The notes: generated by a model from the sequence alone, not told the origin. Positions 40,552 to 50,307 are shown, counted from the stretch's first letter. The stretch: 64,000 bases of DNA from Symbiodinium natans (GCA_905221605.1 CAJNDS010001702.1:122001-186000), one strand, 5' to 3'. Translations and numbers: made by a program.

Positions 40552-40623
40552 TTTCGAAGAGAATTACAGGAAAGCCACAGAGGCCGACATCCGGCGCACA
40601 TCGTTCTATTTGCTGTCCATGAA
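40552..40623 (+). CDS. candidate exon-like segment on the plus strand
   Basis: The plus frame reads FEENYRKATEADIRRTSFYL and on to SMNPKA, clearly more protein-like than its minus complement. The borders are unclear. It is the best plus-strand exception in the repeat field. Confidence 0.38.
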
Positions 40624-40661
40624 CCCGAAAGCTTGAACCCTAAACCCCAAACTGCTCCTGG

Positions 40662-40744
40662 GTGGTTCTCTAGATTAGGGTCCCTTGTGGGGTACTACAT
40701 ACAATACGGCACCCCCGAAGAGGGGACCCAATTTAGAGAACCAC
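40662..40744. mobile_element. MITE-like element, family E
   Basis: GTGGTTCTCTAGATTAGGGT at the left end is nearly complementary to GGACCCAATTTAGAGAACCA at the right end, 83 bp in all. Confidence 0.82.
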
Positions 40745-41058
40745 TCTTATCGCAGAAGGTTTGGGGGGCTTGTGGCCCGTTAAAGCGCCATAGGCTTCTG
40801 GTATTTCAGGGCGAGACACCCTAACTCCCCCAAACAATTTCAGGGAAACTCGTCATCCCTACAATGCTGCGTAACTCGTACAGAAGCACTCGCAGCTTCC
40901 CCAGAATTACCCCCCCCCCCCCCCTCTTGGCGTTTAAGGCTTAAGGGTTAGGAGTTGGTTTAAGGGTAGCAGGGCTGAAGTGTGAAGGGCTTAGGGTTCA
41001 GGGACCCCCCCCCCCCCCGCCCTCCCCCCCCTGCCCGCAAAGAACGACTCAAATTCAC

Positions 41059-41114
41059 CCAGGGACGAAGATCTCATCGGGAACGGGCGGTGCATCCACA
41101 TGGACCGGCTCACC
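41059..41114 (-). CDS. candidate exon
   Basis: After CGAAAGCCCAG the frame reads EPVHVDAPPVPDEIFVPG and ends at CCTGG|GTGAAT. Confidence 0.62.
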
Positions 41115-41238
41115 CTGGGCTTTCGACGTGAATATGGGGCAAGTACGCTCTAGATGTGACGGGTTGTGATGGTTGGGTGTATGACATCAATCACAGGGAT
41201 GGGGAAGGGGCTTATGCTGATCCTTTTCACCATAACAC

Positions 41239-41277
41239 CTCAAGGCTGGGTGAGATGCCCAACAAGAGGTTGAAGTG
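41239..41277 (-). CDS. candidate 39-bp exon
   Basis: TTCCTACAGTAG precedes HFNLLLGISPSLE, which ends at TTGAG|GTGTTA. Confidence 0.52.
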
Positions 41278-41603
41278 CTACTGTAGGAAACTGCGCTTTT
41301 ATATGACAGATGCCTGAATACAGCACAGGTGTGGTAATGCACACCTTTGTGTGGGTTTCCCCTCCACCCCCAGCAAAAACAGGGACCCCCTTAAATACCC
41401 CCAAACAGTAAAACCTTTCTTGCGGATATAAACCCTACAAACCCCGAACCTCCACAAGCCCTAAAAACCCTAAACCCTGTAAACCCCGAAGCCCCAAATC
41501 CTATAGATCCCCAAGCCCTAAACCCTAAACCCTAAACCCTAAACCCTAAACCCTAAACCCTAAACCCTGAACCCTGAACCCTGAACCCTGAACCCTGGTG
41601 GTT

Positions 41604-41647
41604 TCAGGGCTCCTGGCCTCTGAATCCTCTTCGTCCCCTCTGCTCTC
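41604..41647 (-). CDS. candidate exon, acidic
   Basis: After CTCATAAAG the frame reads ESRGDEEDSEARSP. The donor is not clear. Confidence 0.42.
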
Positions 41648-41837
41648 CTTTATGAGGGGTTTAGGGTTTAGGGTTTAGGGCTTAGGGTTTAGGGTTTAGG
41701 GTTTAGGACTTGAATGCTTCGGGGTTTCCGGTTAGGGTTTGGGCTTGGGGTTTGGGGCTTAGAGGTTTAGGGGGAGGCCCTCCGAAAGAGGGTAACAGTG
41801 TCATCATTTCGCACCACCCAAAATCTCATCAAATACG

Positions 41838-42150
41838 AACACTTTGGAAAAGTTCCAACTGACCCATTTGAAGGATTTCAAGGTTCAAATAATTCACTTT
41901 AAGACTGTTTGCACCAACCACTTTGAAAGAACTACGAAACGATTCAACTTGGAAAATATTCCAAAATGATTCCCTTGAAAGAGCTTCACACGACTCACTT
42001 CTTTTGAAAAGGGTTTTCACGTTGAAAGGGTTCGAATGATTCACTTTGAAAGTATTTCAAATGATTCACTTTGGAAGGGCTTCAGATTTCCAAGTTCGCT
42101 GTGAAGGATTGCAACTGACTCAGATTGAAAAGTTTTTCGTTTTGAGTTGA
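41838..42150. repeat. degenerate tandem repeat, about 28-33 bp unit
   Basis: TTTCAAATGATTCACTTTGAAAG-like units recur about nine times with substitutions. Each contains a small TTTGAAAG/CTTTCAAA dyad. Confidence 0.78.
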
Positions 42151-42209
42151 AAGTTGGAGAAACTTGAAGTTTCAAACTTTTCGGTTGAAAATAAAAAAAC
42201 TGGAAACAC

Positions 42210-42266
42210 CCGAGTAATAGTTGGAAGTCGTGCTTGCAGCCTGCATGTTGGAGTGCTGGACATAGG
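42210..42266 (-). CDS. candidate exon
   Basis: After AAACCTCGCAG the frame reads YVQHSNMQAASTTSNYYS and ends at CTCGG|GTGTTT. Confidence 0.57.
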
Positions 42267-42365
42267 CTGCGAGGTTTCCAAGTTTTGGCTTTCACCGTAA
42301 CTTTTAAGGAGGCCCCCAGAGCAGGGAGCTAACCCTTGAATGCCCAAGCTTTGGCGTGATGCCTC

Positions 42366-42479
42366 TACTTGAAAGTTCTTTGCGTACTTACAAGTGGGGT
42401 TTTCAGAGCCCCCAATACGGATATGACGATGGTTATCCTCCTTATAACCCCTACTTGTAAGTACCCATGCACCTTCAAG
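42366..42479. mobile_element. MITE-like element, family B
   Basis: TACTTGAAAGTTCTTTGCGT on the left and AGTACCCATGCACCTTCAAG on the right, with ACTTACAAGT/ACTTGTAAGT inner arms. Confidence 0.68.
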
Positions 42480-42774
42480 CAGGCACGGTTTGACCCTGAG
42501 CTTGCTTCAGTCCACACAAAGAACCCAACACAGAAGGCTAACTCCTTCCCCCCCCCCCCCCCCCGAACCTGCAATGATGATATCGTATCATCATAAGAAT
42601 ACAAAACTATATAACTACGATACAAAGAACATACAGTACGACAATAACAAAAAAACATATTGGCATAAACCCCATAAGAATATCTGTATGTGTGTAAAGC
42701 TATATCTTCATCTAGACTCAAGGTTCAGGGTCTAGGGTTTAGGGCTTAGGCTTTCGGATTGAGGGCGTTTAAAC

Positions 42775-42853
42775 CCGAGCCGCTCCTCCTTCTCCTTGTC
42801 CAGGCGGATCATTCGGCCCCCGCGCTCCTCTTGCAAAGCCTCTGCTTCAAGCC
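42775..42853 (-). CDS. candidate exon, coiled-coil-like
   Basis: After CGCAAAAAG the frame reads LEAEALQEERGGRMIRLDKE and then KEERLG, closing at TCGG|GTTTAA. The composition is strongly helical and charged. Confidence 0.66.
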
Positions 42854-43434
42854 CTTTTTGCGCGGGATGGGCCGTGGTGACAGTCTTTTTGGGTTTAGGG
42901 TTTCGGGTTTACGGTTCGGGTCGGGGTTTAGGGTGACTTCATTGCAATGCCGGGCAAGGGGTCGCTTTAGCTAGAGTTGTGCAGTTCGTCGAAACATCTC
43001 ATTACCCGTAAACTGAACCCCAAAACCCTAAACGCAGGATCTAGGATGTGATTTCACAGGTTTAGGGTTTAGAGTGGTTCGCATTGGCGTATAGGGTGTG
43101 GAGGTTCACGCACATGTTCAGGGCATATCCGCCCGGGCTTCAGGGGCTACAGGGGCTTCCACAACTTTTGTTTGGGGCTTTCGGGCTTGAGGGTATAAGG
43201 TATAGCTGCTCAACCCTGAGTCCTCAGCTTTTGTGTCGAGTGGCCAGGTTAGGCTGGGCTGTGCGAAGCTTCCGCACCCCCGCCCCCCCCTCCCCCCTGA
43301 GCAGCTAACATCAGTTAATCCTCATCCCGAAAACCCTAAACCCTGAACCAACAAGTCCCTAAAATATCTCTAAAATATCCGTCAAATCCCTAAACTCCCA
43401 AAAATCCCTAAAGCCTCATCCCTGAACTGCAGGC

Positions 43435-43479
43435 CTCGAAAATGGTTCCAAACTTTCGTGAGCCGTCCAGGCCATCAAC
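43435..43479 (-). CDS. candidate exon with GC donor
   Basis: After GCGTGATGCAG the frame reads VDGLDGSRKFGTIFE, ending at TCGAG|GCCTGC. Confidence 0.57.
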
Positions 43480-43501
43480 CTGCATCACGCATGAGATCCA
43501 A

Positions 43502-43670
43502 TACTTGGAGGTTCACGGATACTTTTAAGTAGGGTTTGTTTAGAGTTTAGGGTTTAGGGTTTAAGCCACTTATCAGTCATTAGGGTTATAAGCAGGTTAA
43601 CTATGGTTCTACCCTTATTTAGGGTACTTTTAGAACCCAACTTATACACGACCCCATGAAGCTCCAAGTA
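43502..43670. mobile_element. MITE-like element, family B, with telomere repeats inside
   Basis: TACTTGGAGGTTCACGGATA on the left and CCCCATGAAGCTCCAAGTA on the right enclose three TTTAGGG units. Confidence 0.75.
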
Positions 43671-44069
43671 CCACACCTCGACCTAATCATCTTGATGAAT
43701 TGTTGCTCGAACTCATAAACATATTTTAAATATCCTCTTGGGCTTTATATGAACAAAAAATAAAAATAATTGAGGTTGGAGGCGGGATTGGGCGGGGCTC
43801 AGGGCTTGGGAAGTCAGTTTTGGTGTTGTCGTGGGGGTTGAAACCGTCAACCTCAAGATTGGGTGTGTATTTAGGGTTTGGGGTTGAGGGTTTAGGGTTT
43901 AGGGTTGTATGGGCTGCGCTCTCTGTCCGTCTGTCTCTCCTTCTTTCGTGTTCTTTCCTTTGTTCTTCCCGTCTTTGTTTCCTCTTTCTTTCTTAGGGGT
44001 CGGAGTCCCGAGCAGTCACCTCTCCCTATACTATGAACTTAATCACTCGTTATGCATTTGCCCTTATAT

Positions 44070-44104
44070 ATATATATGTCATTGATATATATATATATAT
44101 ATAC
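44070..44104. repeat. (TA)n microsatellite
   Basis: Two short TA tracts flank GTCATTGA. The 43,680-44,130 interval holds no supported gene. Confidence 0.88.
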
Positions 44105-44133
44105 ACATATGCATGCACACATGGGTGTGTCAT

Positions 44134-44196
44134 GGTGTGTCTGTGTGCTTTCGATTTCGTTCCTTCTGGTCTGCGCCAGACAGAATGGCCCCAAGG
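44134..44196 (-). CDS. candidate exon
   Basis: After AAATCGTCCAG the frame reads LGAILSGADQKERNRKHTD. The donor is unclear, and the plus strand is also open here (TEWPQGWTIS). Confidence 0.43.
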
Positions 44197-44387
44197 CTGG
44201 ACGATTTCAGGGTGTAGGGCGTCAGAGGCGCTCGGGGGTCAAGGACGAGCTTCCCCAGTAACCCAGGGATTTTACGACATTAAGGGGCCCGAATATGGAC
44301 CCCCAAACAGGAAACTTCCCTAATAAGCAGGACCCCAAGAAGGTGCCCCGAATATTGCAACCCCCTCCCCCCCCCCCCGACCCCCAC

Positions 44388-44415
44388 ATTTGTGAAGAGG
44401 GCCTAGGGTGTGATT
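44388..44415 (-). CDS. candidate 28-bp microexon
   Basis: AACGATGAG and CAAAT|GTGGGG bracket NHTLGPLHK. Confidence 0.35.
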
Positions 44416-44593
44416 CTCATCGTTTTGCAGTCTCTAACCCTACACACAGAAAATAGTAAAGTGAACTCGTATTGACTCGAAGAAGATTAGGGACAAGCAC
44501 AGCCTAAACCCTAACCCCTAGACCCTAGACCCTAGACCATAGCTCCTAGACTCTAAACCCTAAACCCTAAACCCTAAACCCTAAACCCGAAAC

Positions 44594-44675
44594 CCTGCAC
44601 TTTCAAACACAAAGGAAACCAAGGCTGCTGCCTCCACGCGAAGTCCCGGGCCGATTGTTGACTTGGGGATGCCAC
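44594..44675 (-). CDS. candidate exon (82 bp)
   Basis: After TTGCTGGAG the frame reads GIPKSTIGPGLRVEAAALVS and then FVFESA, closing at GCAGG|GTTTCG. Confidence 0.6.
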
Positions 44676-45046
44676 CTCCAGCAATGGTTTGGGGTTTGGG
44701 GTTTAGGGTTTAGGGTTTGGGGTTTAGGGTTTAGGGTTCAGGGGTTAGGGTGTAGGGTGTAGGGTTTAGGCTTTAGGGTTTAGAGGCTGCAGTTTAGGGT
44801 TTAGGGCCTAGGGTTGAGGGTTTCGGGTTTAGGTTCTAGGCCATGATGTGCCCCGAGCTACCCGATGTCTTCCTTTAACGGGTCAAGCACCAGGATATAA
44901 GTTAAGGCTTGGAGGTTTGGATTCCTTTCTTGCAAGGTGCCTGCGAGTTGGGGAGCCTAGGATTTCGGAGTTTAGTTTCGAGTATAACGGCCGTTAAAGA
45001 CATAGGGTTTAGGGTTCAGAGTTGAAAGGCGGCCTAAACCCTAAAC

Positions 45047-45133
45047 CCAGATTTCTAGGCACAAGGGGGTCGGCGGGGAGTTTCAGTTTTTGTTGTTCAG
45101 GAGGCGGAGTTCGGGATTGTTGGGTGTCATATT
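45047..45133 (-). CDS. candidate exon (87 bp), Pro/Lys-rich
   Basis: After GAAACCTCCAG the frame reads YDTQQSRTPPPEQQKLKLPA and then DPLVPRNL, ending at TCTGG|GTTTAG. Confidence 0.58.
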
Positions 45134-45532
45134 CTGGAGGTTTCCGTTGCATCGGTGAAGGGGTGCTAGGGGAGTTCGGGGAATTTGGCACCCCAAACCA
45201 CGTGCAAGGGATCCCTGCGAAACAACTCCCAACTCAACAGCTTAAGCCCAAACCCCCGGCAGGGACTTCTCCTGGGCTCCCTACACCCTTAACCCTCGAC
45301 CCCAAATCTAAATTTCCAAATTCAAGTCATTAAACCCTAACCCTGAACCCTGAATCCCAAAATGTATTCCTGAATCTACTTGTGGCCGCCTGCAAGCCTT
45401 AAACCTCGGAGTTTAGGGCTTGAGGCTTGGGCTTGGGGCTTAGGGGGGTTGTGGGTTAGGAAATGCTAAACCCTAAACCCTAAAAACTAAACCCTAAACC
45501 CTAAACCCCGAACCCTCCAGCTGATTCCGAGC

Positions 45533-45594
45533 CTGAGAGAACACGCAGACTTGCACAGCTGTCGTAGGTCTTGCACTTCTCAGAGAAGATGATC
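45533..45594 (-). CDS. candidate exon with GC donor
   Basis: After CAAGCCGAG the frame reads IIFSEKCKTYDSCASLRVLS, ending at TCTCAG|GCTCGG. Confidence 0.6.
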
Positions 45595-46046
45595 CTCGGC
45601 TTGGTTCAGGGTTTAGGGTTTAGGGTTTAATCAGGTAACAGGGCCTTTCTAGTTAGAAAGCTTTAGGGCTTAGGGTTTAGGGCTTATGTCGTTGGTAGGA
45701 GCAAGGGCTTCGAGTGGTTTAACCCTCTCAAGCACCAGGAAGCCCGGAGCCTTACCAATCATGATCCGCATAACTAGGTAGGCCCTTGGGAGATGTTACA
45801 TTTTCCCTTGTTGGGTTTAAGAGGATCATACTCAGGGGTATTTTGTCAGAAGGGAAGGGGGGGGGAGTACTATAATCCCTCTTAACGACTGTTAACCCAT
45901 GGGTTTAGGGTTTAGGGGACGGGAACCTAAACCCCAAAAAAAGGGGGATGAGGGGCCACAGCAGGGTGCCCTTTGTGGGTTGCAGGGGCTTGCAAAGGAA
46001 CCAGAACCCCAAGAAAAGGGATTCAGGGCCCACTCTGGGTCCTAGC

Positions 46047-46132
46047 AGCCCTAAACCCTAAACCCTAAACCCTAAACCCTAAACCCTAAACCCTAAACCC
46101 TAAACCCTAAACCCTAAACCCTAAACCCTACA
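46047..46132. repeat. CCCTAAA array (about 12 copies)
   Basis: A near-perfect array between two AAAAGGG...TCTGGGTCCTA segments that are themselves repeated (45,935-46,040 and 46,148-46,175). Confidence 0.93.
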
Positions 46133-46194
46133 CCTAAACCCTAAAACGGAACAGGGGCCGTCTCTGGGTCCTACACCCCAGATCCACAAAGCAC

Positions 46195-46242
46195 CGGCTG
46201 AGCCGAGCGCCTCATCCCCTGCTTGCCAGGCATGACGATTTC
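46195..46242 (-). CDS. candidate exon (48 bp)
   Basis: The acceptor GTCATCCGCCAG opens EIVMPGKQGMRRSAQP, ending at AGCCG|GTGCTT. Confidence 0.6.
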
Positions 46243-46384
46243 CTGGCGGATGACGGTTTAGGGTTTAGGGTTTAGCGTTTAGGGTTTAGGGTTTAGGGTT
46301 TAGGGTTGAATTTAGGGTTTAGGGTTTAGGGTTTAGGGTTCAGGTTTGAGGGTTAAGGGTTTAGGGTGAGGACCAAGCTCTAAC

Positions 46385-46409
46385 TTCCTCAAAACGTTCG
46401 CCGAACGCT
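46385..46409 (-). CDS. possible 25-bp microexon
   Basis: GGATGCCTAG and AGGAA|GTTAGA bracket AFGERFEE. Confidence 0.32.
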
Positions 46410-46450
46410 CTAGGCATCCGACACATCCTAAACGCCCAAGCGGCCTACAC

Positions 46451-46474
46451 CTCGGACTGCGGACACGCGAAATC
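46451..46474 (-). CDS. possible 24-bp microexon
   Basis: GCGTTTAG and TCCGAG|GTGTAG bracket DFACPQSE. Confidence 0.32.
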
Positions 46475-46690
46475 CTAAACGCTACAGGCGTTTCTCACCA
46501 CTCTCACACTTGGGGGCTGAATACCCTAGGCCCCAAAACGGTTAATTAATCGCTTAGATCGCAAGATTCTATATAACCAAAAAGGTTAAAGGTTCCCTAC
46601 CCAGTCCCGAAGTAAAGGTACCGGAGTCGAGCTCTCCACCCGTACTCCAGGGCTTTCGATCTTTCGGGGAGGGGGGTTGGGCCACATTAC

Positions 46691-46903
46691 CATCCCTGAC
46701 CGCAGCTTCTTGCGTGGCGGAGTCGTGACGTCCTGCGAGCTGCTATCGGGCTCCAGCAAGCGTAGCACGGGCGTCCCAGGACATCTGGTGACGGCACGTG
46801 CTGCTCGACCATTTGGGTCGTCAAGATGCCTTCAGCTTGGCGCACTTCTTGCATGGCCTGTCTCATTTCCGCCTGGGTCTCAGGCCCAGGCGGTAGCTGC
46901 CAG
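46691..46903 (-). CDS. candidate exon pair or one exon with a frame break
   Basis: From 46903 the frame reads LPPGPETQAEMRQAMQEVRQ and then AEGILTTQMVEQH to a possible donor at 46797. From about 46784 another register reads RLLEPDSSSQDVTTPPRKKL to GGATG|GTAATG. The gap between the two borders would be only 13 bases, so a frameshift, an assembly indel or mis-set borders are likelier than an intron. Confidence 0.6.
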
Positions 46904-47044
46904 CTTGCCGCACCATGAGCCATCAGTAGAAACTGCTTCGGCTCAGGCTGCTCAGGGATCAGCAAAATCTAGCTGCTGCCTTGACGAGCATCAAAACGCA
47001 TCCATGTAAAGGTGCCAGTACATGGTGCTCTGGGGAGGCGCCAC

Positions 47045-47076
47045 CCCCCGGCAGCACAAGGAAGAGGCCGCAAGGC
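47045..47076 (-). CDS. possible 32-bp exon
   Basis: After CGTTTTCAG the frame reads CGLFLVLPG and ends at GGGGG|GTGGCG. Confidence 0.35.
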
Positions 47077-47166
47077 CTGAAAACGACCGCACTCATCTTG
47101 CGGGCTTAGGGTTCATGGTCCATGTGCCCTTATAGCTGTGCATGCTCGCAGAGGGTATACGAACAC

Positions 47167-47214
47167 TTTCTCCTCCTCTGCTTGCTTCTGCTTCTCGACC
47201 TCAGCCTCGTAGGT
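47167..47214 (-). CDS. candidate exon (48 bp), coiled-coil-like
   Basis: After ATGGACCTGAAG the frame reads TYEAEVEKQKQAEEEK, ending at AGAAA|GTGTTC. Confidence 0.63.
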
Positions 47215-47365
47215 CTTCAGGTCCATGCATGAGATCAGCAGGTGGGTTTAGAGTTTAGGGTTTAGGGTTTAGGGTTTAGGGCTTAGGGTTTAGGGTTTAG
47301 GGTTCTGGGTTCGGGTTTTTTGGGTTTAGGGTTGAACTAGTGATCAGGACAGGGCGGTCTCGCAC

Positions 47366-47435
47366 CAGGCCCCACAAACGTCATCCGTGTGGCGTCCACC
47401 CGCGGAGCCTTCCTGCGACCCTTAACCGTGATCGG
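47366..47435 (-). CDS. candidate exon (70 bp), basic
   Basis: After CCCCAAGCAG the frame reads PITVKGRRKAPRVDATRMTF and then VGP, ending at GCCTG|GTGCGA. Confidence 0.65.
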
Positions 47436-47494
47436 CTGCTTGGGGTTTAGGGCTCAGGGTTTAGGGCTTAGGGTTTAGGGAGGTGCCAACTGAC

Positions 47495-47571
47495 CTGTGA
47501 AAACGACCCGGTAACGCAGCGACACATCCTCCGAAAGAGGCAATAGACGATTGATGTCTTTGGTCAGTCGC
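47495..47571 (-). CDS. candidate exon (77 bp)
   Basis: After ACGCACATCAG the frame reads RLTKDINRLLPLSEDVSLRY and then RVVFT, ending at CACAG|GTCAGT. The intron to 47435 would be about 59 bp, almost all telomere-like repeat. Confidence 0.66.
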
Positions 47572-47615
47572 CTGATGTGCGTTTGGGTTTAGGATTCGGT
47601 GCTCTAGGGTTTGAC

Positions 47616-47641
47616 AGTCTGGTTCTGTGATGTCGCAGGCT
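47616..47641 (-). CDS. candidate 26-bp microexon
   Basis: GAGCTGGTAG and GACT|GTCAAA bracket ACDITEPD. It fits the phase left by 47675-47703. Confidence 0.4.
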
Positions 47642-47674
47642 CTACCAGCTCGGGGAAGGGGGAAGGTTGTACAC

Positions 47675-47703
47675 CCCAACGCCCCCAAAGTGAACTCCGT
47701 CAA
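47675..47703 (-). CDS. candidate 29-bp microexon
   Basis: After TAGGGCAG the frame reads LTEFTLGAL and ends at TTGGG|GTGTAC. It follows 47918-47985 in phase. Confidence 0.42.
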
Positions 47704-47917
47704 CTGCCCTAAACCCACCCTAAACTCTAAACCCATGGGCTTATAGGCGCTAGACCCTGAAACCCCAAACGCCAAAGCTATAGAGTCTTTAAGGGTTTAG
47801 AGCTTAGGGTTCAGGTTGTGGGTCTTACGAACTCGGAAGCCCCTGAACCCGAAACTCCTGAGCACTGCCTGTTTAGGGCTTTTGGGTCCAGGGTGTAGGG
47901 TTTGGTTCGCCTGCAAC

Positions 47918-47985
47918 CTGTATGAGAATAATCCAAGCTGCCAAGTGCTGCTGAATGTTGAAAAGGCCGCGGTCACGTTTGGCGG
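47918..47985 (-). CDS. candidate exon (68 bp)
   Basis: After AAGCCCTAAG the frame reads AKRDRGLFNIQQHLAAWIIL and then IQ, ending at TACAG|GTTGCA. Confidence 0.66.
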
Positions 47986-48072
47986 CTTAGGGCTTTGGGA
48001 TTTGCGGTGTAGAAGGTTTCGGAAGGGCTTTGGGGGTCGAGGCCCCTAAACCCTAAACCCTAAACCCTAAAC

Positions 48073-48194
48073 ATTGAATCGGCTGCAGAGGTTTTGGGAC
48101 AGTCTCGGTGGTCCTTCTTCCAGCTGTGGTTGACTGCTGGATAGGGATGCTCCGTCTGGATGATTTGGGCTTCCTTCGGCACGCCTCGGAGCTT
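48073..48194 (-). CDS. candidate exon (122 bp)
   Basis: After AACCCTAG the frame reads KLRGVPKEAQIIQTEHPYP and then AVNHSWKKDHRDCPKTSAAD, closing at TCAAT|GTTTAG of an array. A second donor (GACT|GTCCCA) would also keep the next exon in phase. Confidence 0.68.
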
Positions 48195-48453
48195 CTAGGG
48201 TTAGGGTTTACGGAAATCGCGGCGTTTATGGTTTATAGGCTTGTTGGTATGCCCTCCATCTTGCAACATCACGACTGCAGATCATGCAAAGACTATATTG
48301 CAGGGACTTGGATTGATTGCTTTAGGCGACTCAAGACACAGCGGTTTAGCTGTGTGCATATAGGGAAGCGTGAGCACGGCGCATGCCTGTACGTGATGTG
48401 ACTTTGACCTAGGAGGAGATATCAAGAACCAGATCTCAACTAAGAATTCTGCA

Positions 48454-48501
48454 TTAGTCTGAGGACTTCTGCAGCCTCTTGAAGAGGGGGCCCACAAACT
48501 C
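48454..48501 (-). CDS. candidate last exon ending in TAA
   Basis: After CCCGCATTGAG the frame reads EFVGPLFKRLQKSSD and stops at TAA (48456-48454). It may mark the end of a gene lying to its right. Confidence 0.5.
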   Translation of the reverse strand, partial: EFVGPLFKRLQKSSD

Positions 48502-48566
48502 CTCAATGCGGGAGCATGCATAGGGGACCAAACCCGAAACCCTAGACCCCATCCTAAACCCTAAAC

Positions 48567-48597
48567 CGCAGCAGCAGTGTGTTCAGGGCTTGAGCTT
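48567..48597 (-). CDS. possible 31-bp exon
   Basis: GGTTTGTAG and GCTGCG|GTTTAG bracket SSSPEHTAAA. The stretch from 48,600 to 49,345 holds no better candidate, only AT-rich short inverted repeats near 49,030-49,140. Confidence 0.33.
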
Positions 48598-49347
48598 CTA
48601 CAAACCTATCCCAAGAAACCTGCCCTGTAGAACTGCAATCCTGAATCTTAAGCCCCACAACCCTGCGTTCAGCCTACCTGTGACCCCATAACCCTAAAAC
48701 TCTGTAACCCTAAAACTCTGTAGCCCTGAAACCATGTAATCCTGTAATCCTGTAACCCTCTCACCCGTAAACCTTAGGCCTTTGCGTTTAGGGTGTAGAA
48801 CTTGTAAGGCTTAGGATTGACAGGATTTGTTGAGGTTCAGCTTTAGTTTTTTTGTTTTAATAATGGTTTCGAGTTTACCCTTGGGTAGCAAGAAGGAGCA
48901 TAAGGTACGCTCTACACCCTTAGTGCCTTTAGACCTCCTCAGCCCAATCTGAACCACCAACCCGAATTCGAACGAACAAAGTGCTAGGTTTCTTAAGGGA
49001 CAGAAGGGCCCTTGATCTTTTTCCCCCATATACCCCCTACATATACTTTATGTAGTCACTATATACCTAAGTAGCCCCTACATAACCTCCAAATAACCCC
49101 TAAGGTCCCCTTATAAGGGTACCTCCTTCAGTCCCTTGCGTTACTATGTTACCCAGGTACCTAAGGAAAAAACACGTCGCCTGTTCATGTTGCAAGAGGC
49201 TTTAGAAAGGACCGAACCTATCCCCCTCAAAACGGAAAAAATCTAGTGCTACTGGGCATCCTTCAAGACACCCACGCCCTAAACCCAAAGCCCAAAACCC
49301 TAAACCCAAAACCCAAAAACCTAAACCCCAAACCCCAAACCCTAAAC

Positions 49348-49409
49348 CCAGTCCACGGAACCGCGTTTCTCGAAGAAGCAGCTTTGCGCAGCCAGGGCCA
49401 ATGCCTCTG
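49348..49409 (-). CDS. candidate exon
   Basis: A strong acceptor (GGCCTTTGTCCCCACAG) opens EALALAAQSCFFEKRGSVD, ending at ACTGG|GTTTAG. The plus strand is open as well. Confidence 0.55.
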
Positions 49410-49749
49410 CTGTGGGGACAAAGGCCTTTGGGGTTTAGGGTTTACGGTTTAGGGTTTGGGCGTAAGGGTGAAGGGTTTAAGGGTTGAAGGTGTAGGGCTT
49501 AGGGTTTAGGCTTAGGGTTCAAGCTTTAGGGTCTAGGGTTTAGGGCTTAGGGTTTAGGGTTTAGGGTTTAGGGCTTAGGGTTTAGGGTTTAGGGTTTAGG
49601 GTTGAAGTTTTAGGGTTTCAGCATGTGACGTCGAGGGCTTTGTGGGGGTGAGGGGTTTATAGGGTTTCGGGTCCCGCTGGGATGAAAAGATTTGGGGTTT
49701 AGGGCTATAAGCGTTTAGTGTTTCTAACTTAGGGTTTACTGTTGTTTGG

Positions 49750-49770
49750 CGGGGGGGGGGGGGGGGGCGG
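49750..49770. repeat. poly-G tract
   Basis: A run of about 18 G within TTTAGGG variants. 49,440-49,880 holds only such repeats. Confidence 0.88.
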
Positions 49771-49878
49771 GTTGAGGTTGAGTGGGGCTTAGGGTTTACA
49801 AAGGGCTCAGGGTTGGGGAGTTGAGGCTGTTCATGCAGGGATTCGGGGGTCTGGGGACGTATGTCTCTAGGGCTTTGC

Positions 49879-49908
49879 GGCTTGTAGGGTATTGCCCCCT
49901 GAGGAGAT
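49879..49908 (-). CDS. possible short exon
   Basis: After CACTCATGCAG the frame reads ISSGGNTLQAAK. The end is unclear. Confidence 0.33.
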
Positions 49909-50035
49909 CTGCATGAGTGGAGATTCCTAAACCCTATATCCTAAACCCAACCCTAAACCCCAAACCCCAAACCCTAAACCCTAAACCCCAAACCCTAAAC
50001 CCTAAACCCTAAACCCTAAACCCCAAACCCTAAAC

Positions 50036-50099
50036 CCTAAGAAGCCCTTTGCCTTCATCCCGAAGCCGCCATCGGCCCACACATCCCCAGAACTCGTAG
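50036..50099 (-). CDS. candidate exon (64 bp)
   Basis: The acceptor CAATCTTCGTGCAG opens YEFWGCVGRWRLRDEGKGLL, ending at TTAGG|GTTTAG of an array. Confidence 0.65.
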
Positions 50100-50151
50100 C
50101 TGCACGAAGATTGGGGAAATGGAGAACAATGCTGTTTACCTAAACTACTCC

Positions 50152-50307
50152 TACTTAGGAGGTTCATGGGTACCCAGAAGTAGGGTTAACAGTATCGTAA
50201 ACAAGGTTATAACCTCATAGCTACCCTAAACCCTAAACCCTAAACCATATAGTTACCCTACTTGACCCTACTTAGAACCCTGCTTAGAAGTACCCATGAA
50301 CCTCCCA
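50152..50307. mobile_element. MITE-like element, family B, with telomere repeats inside
   Basis: TACTTAGGAGGTTCATGGGT on the left and AAGTACCCATGAACCTCCCA on the right enclose three CCCTAAA units. Confidence 0.8.
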
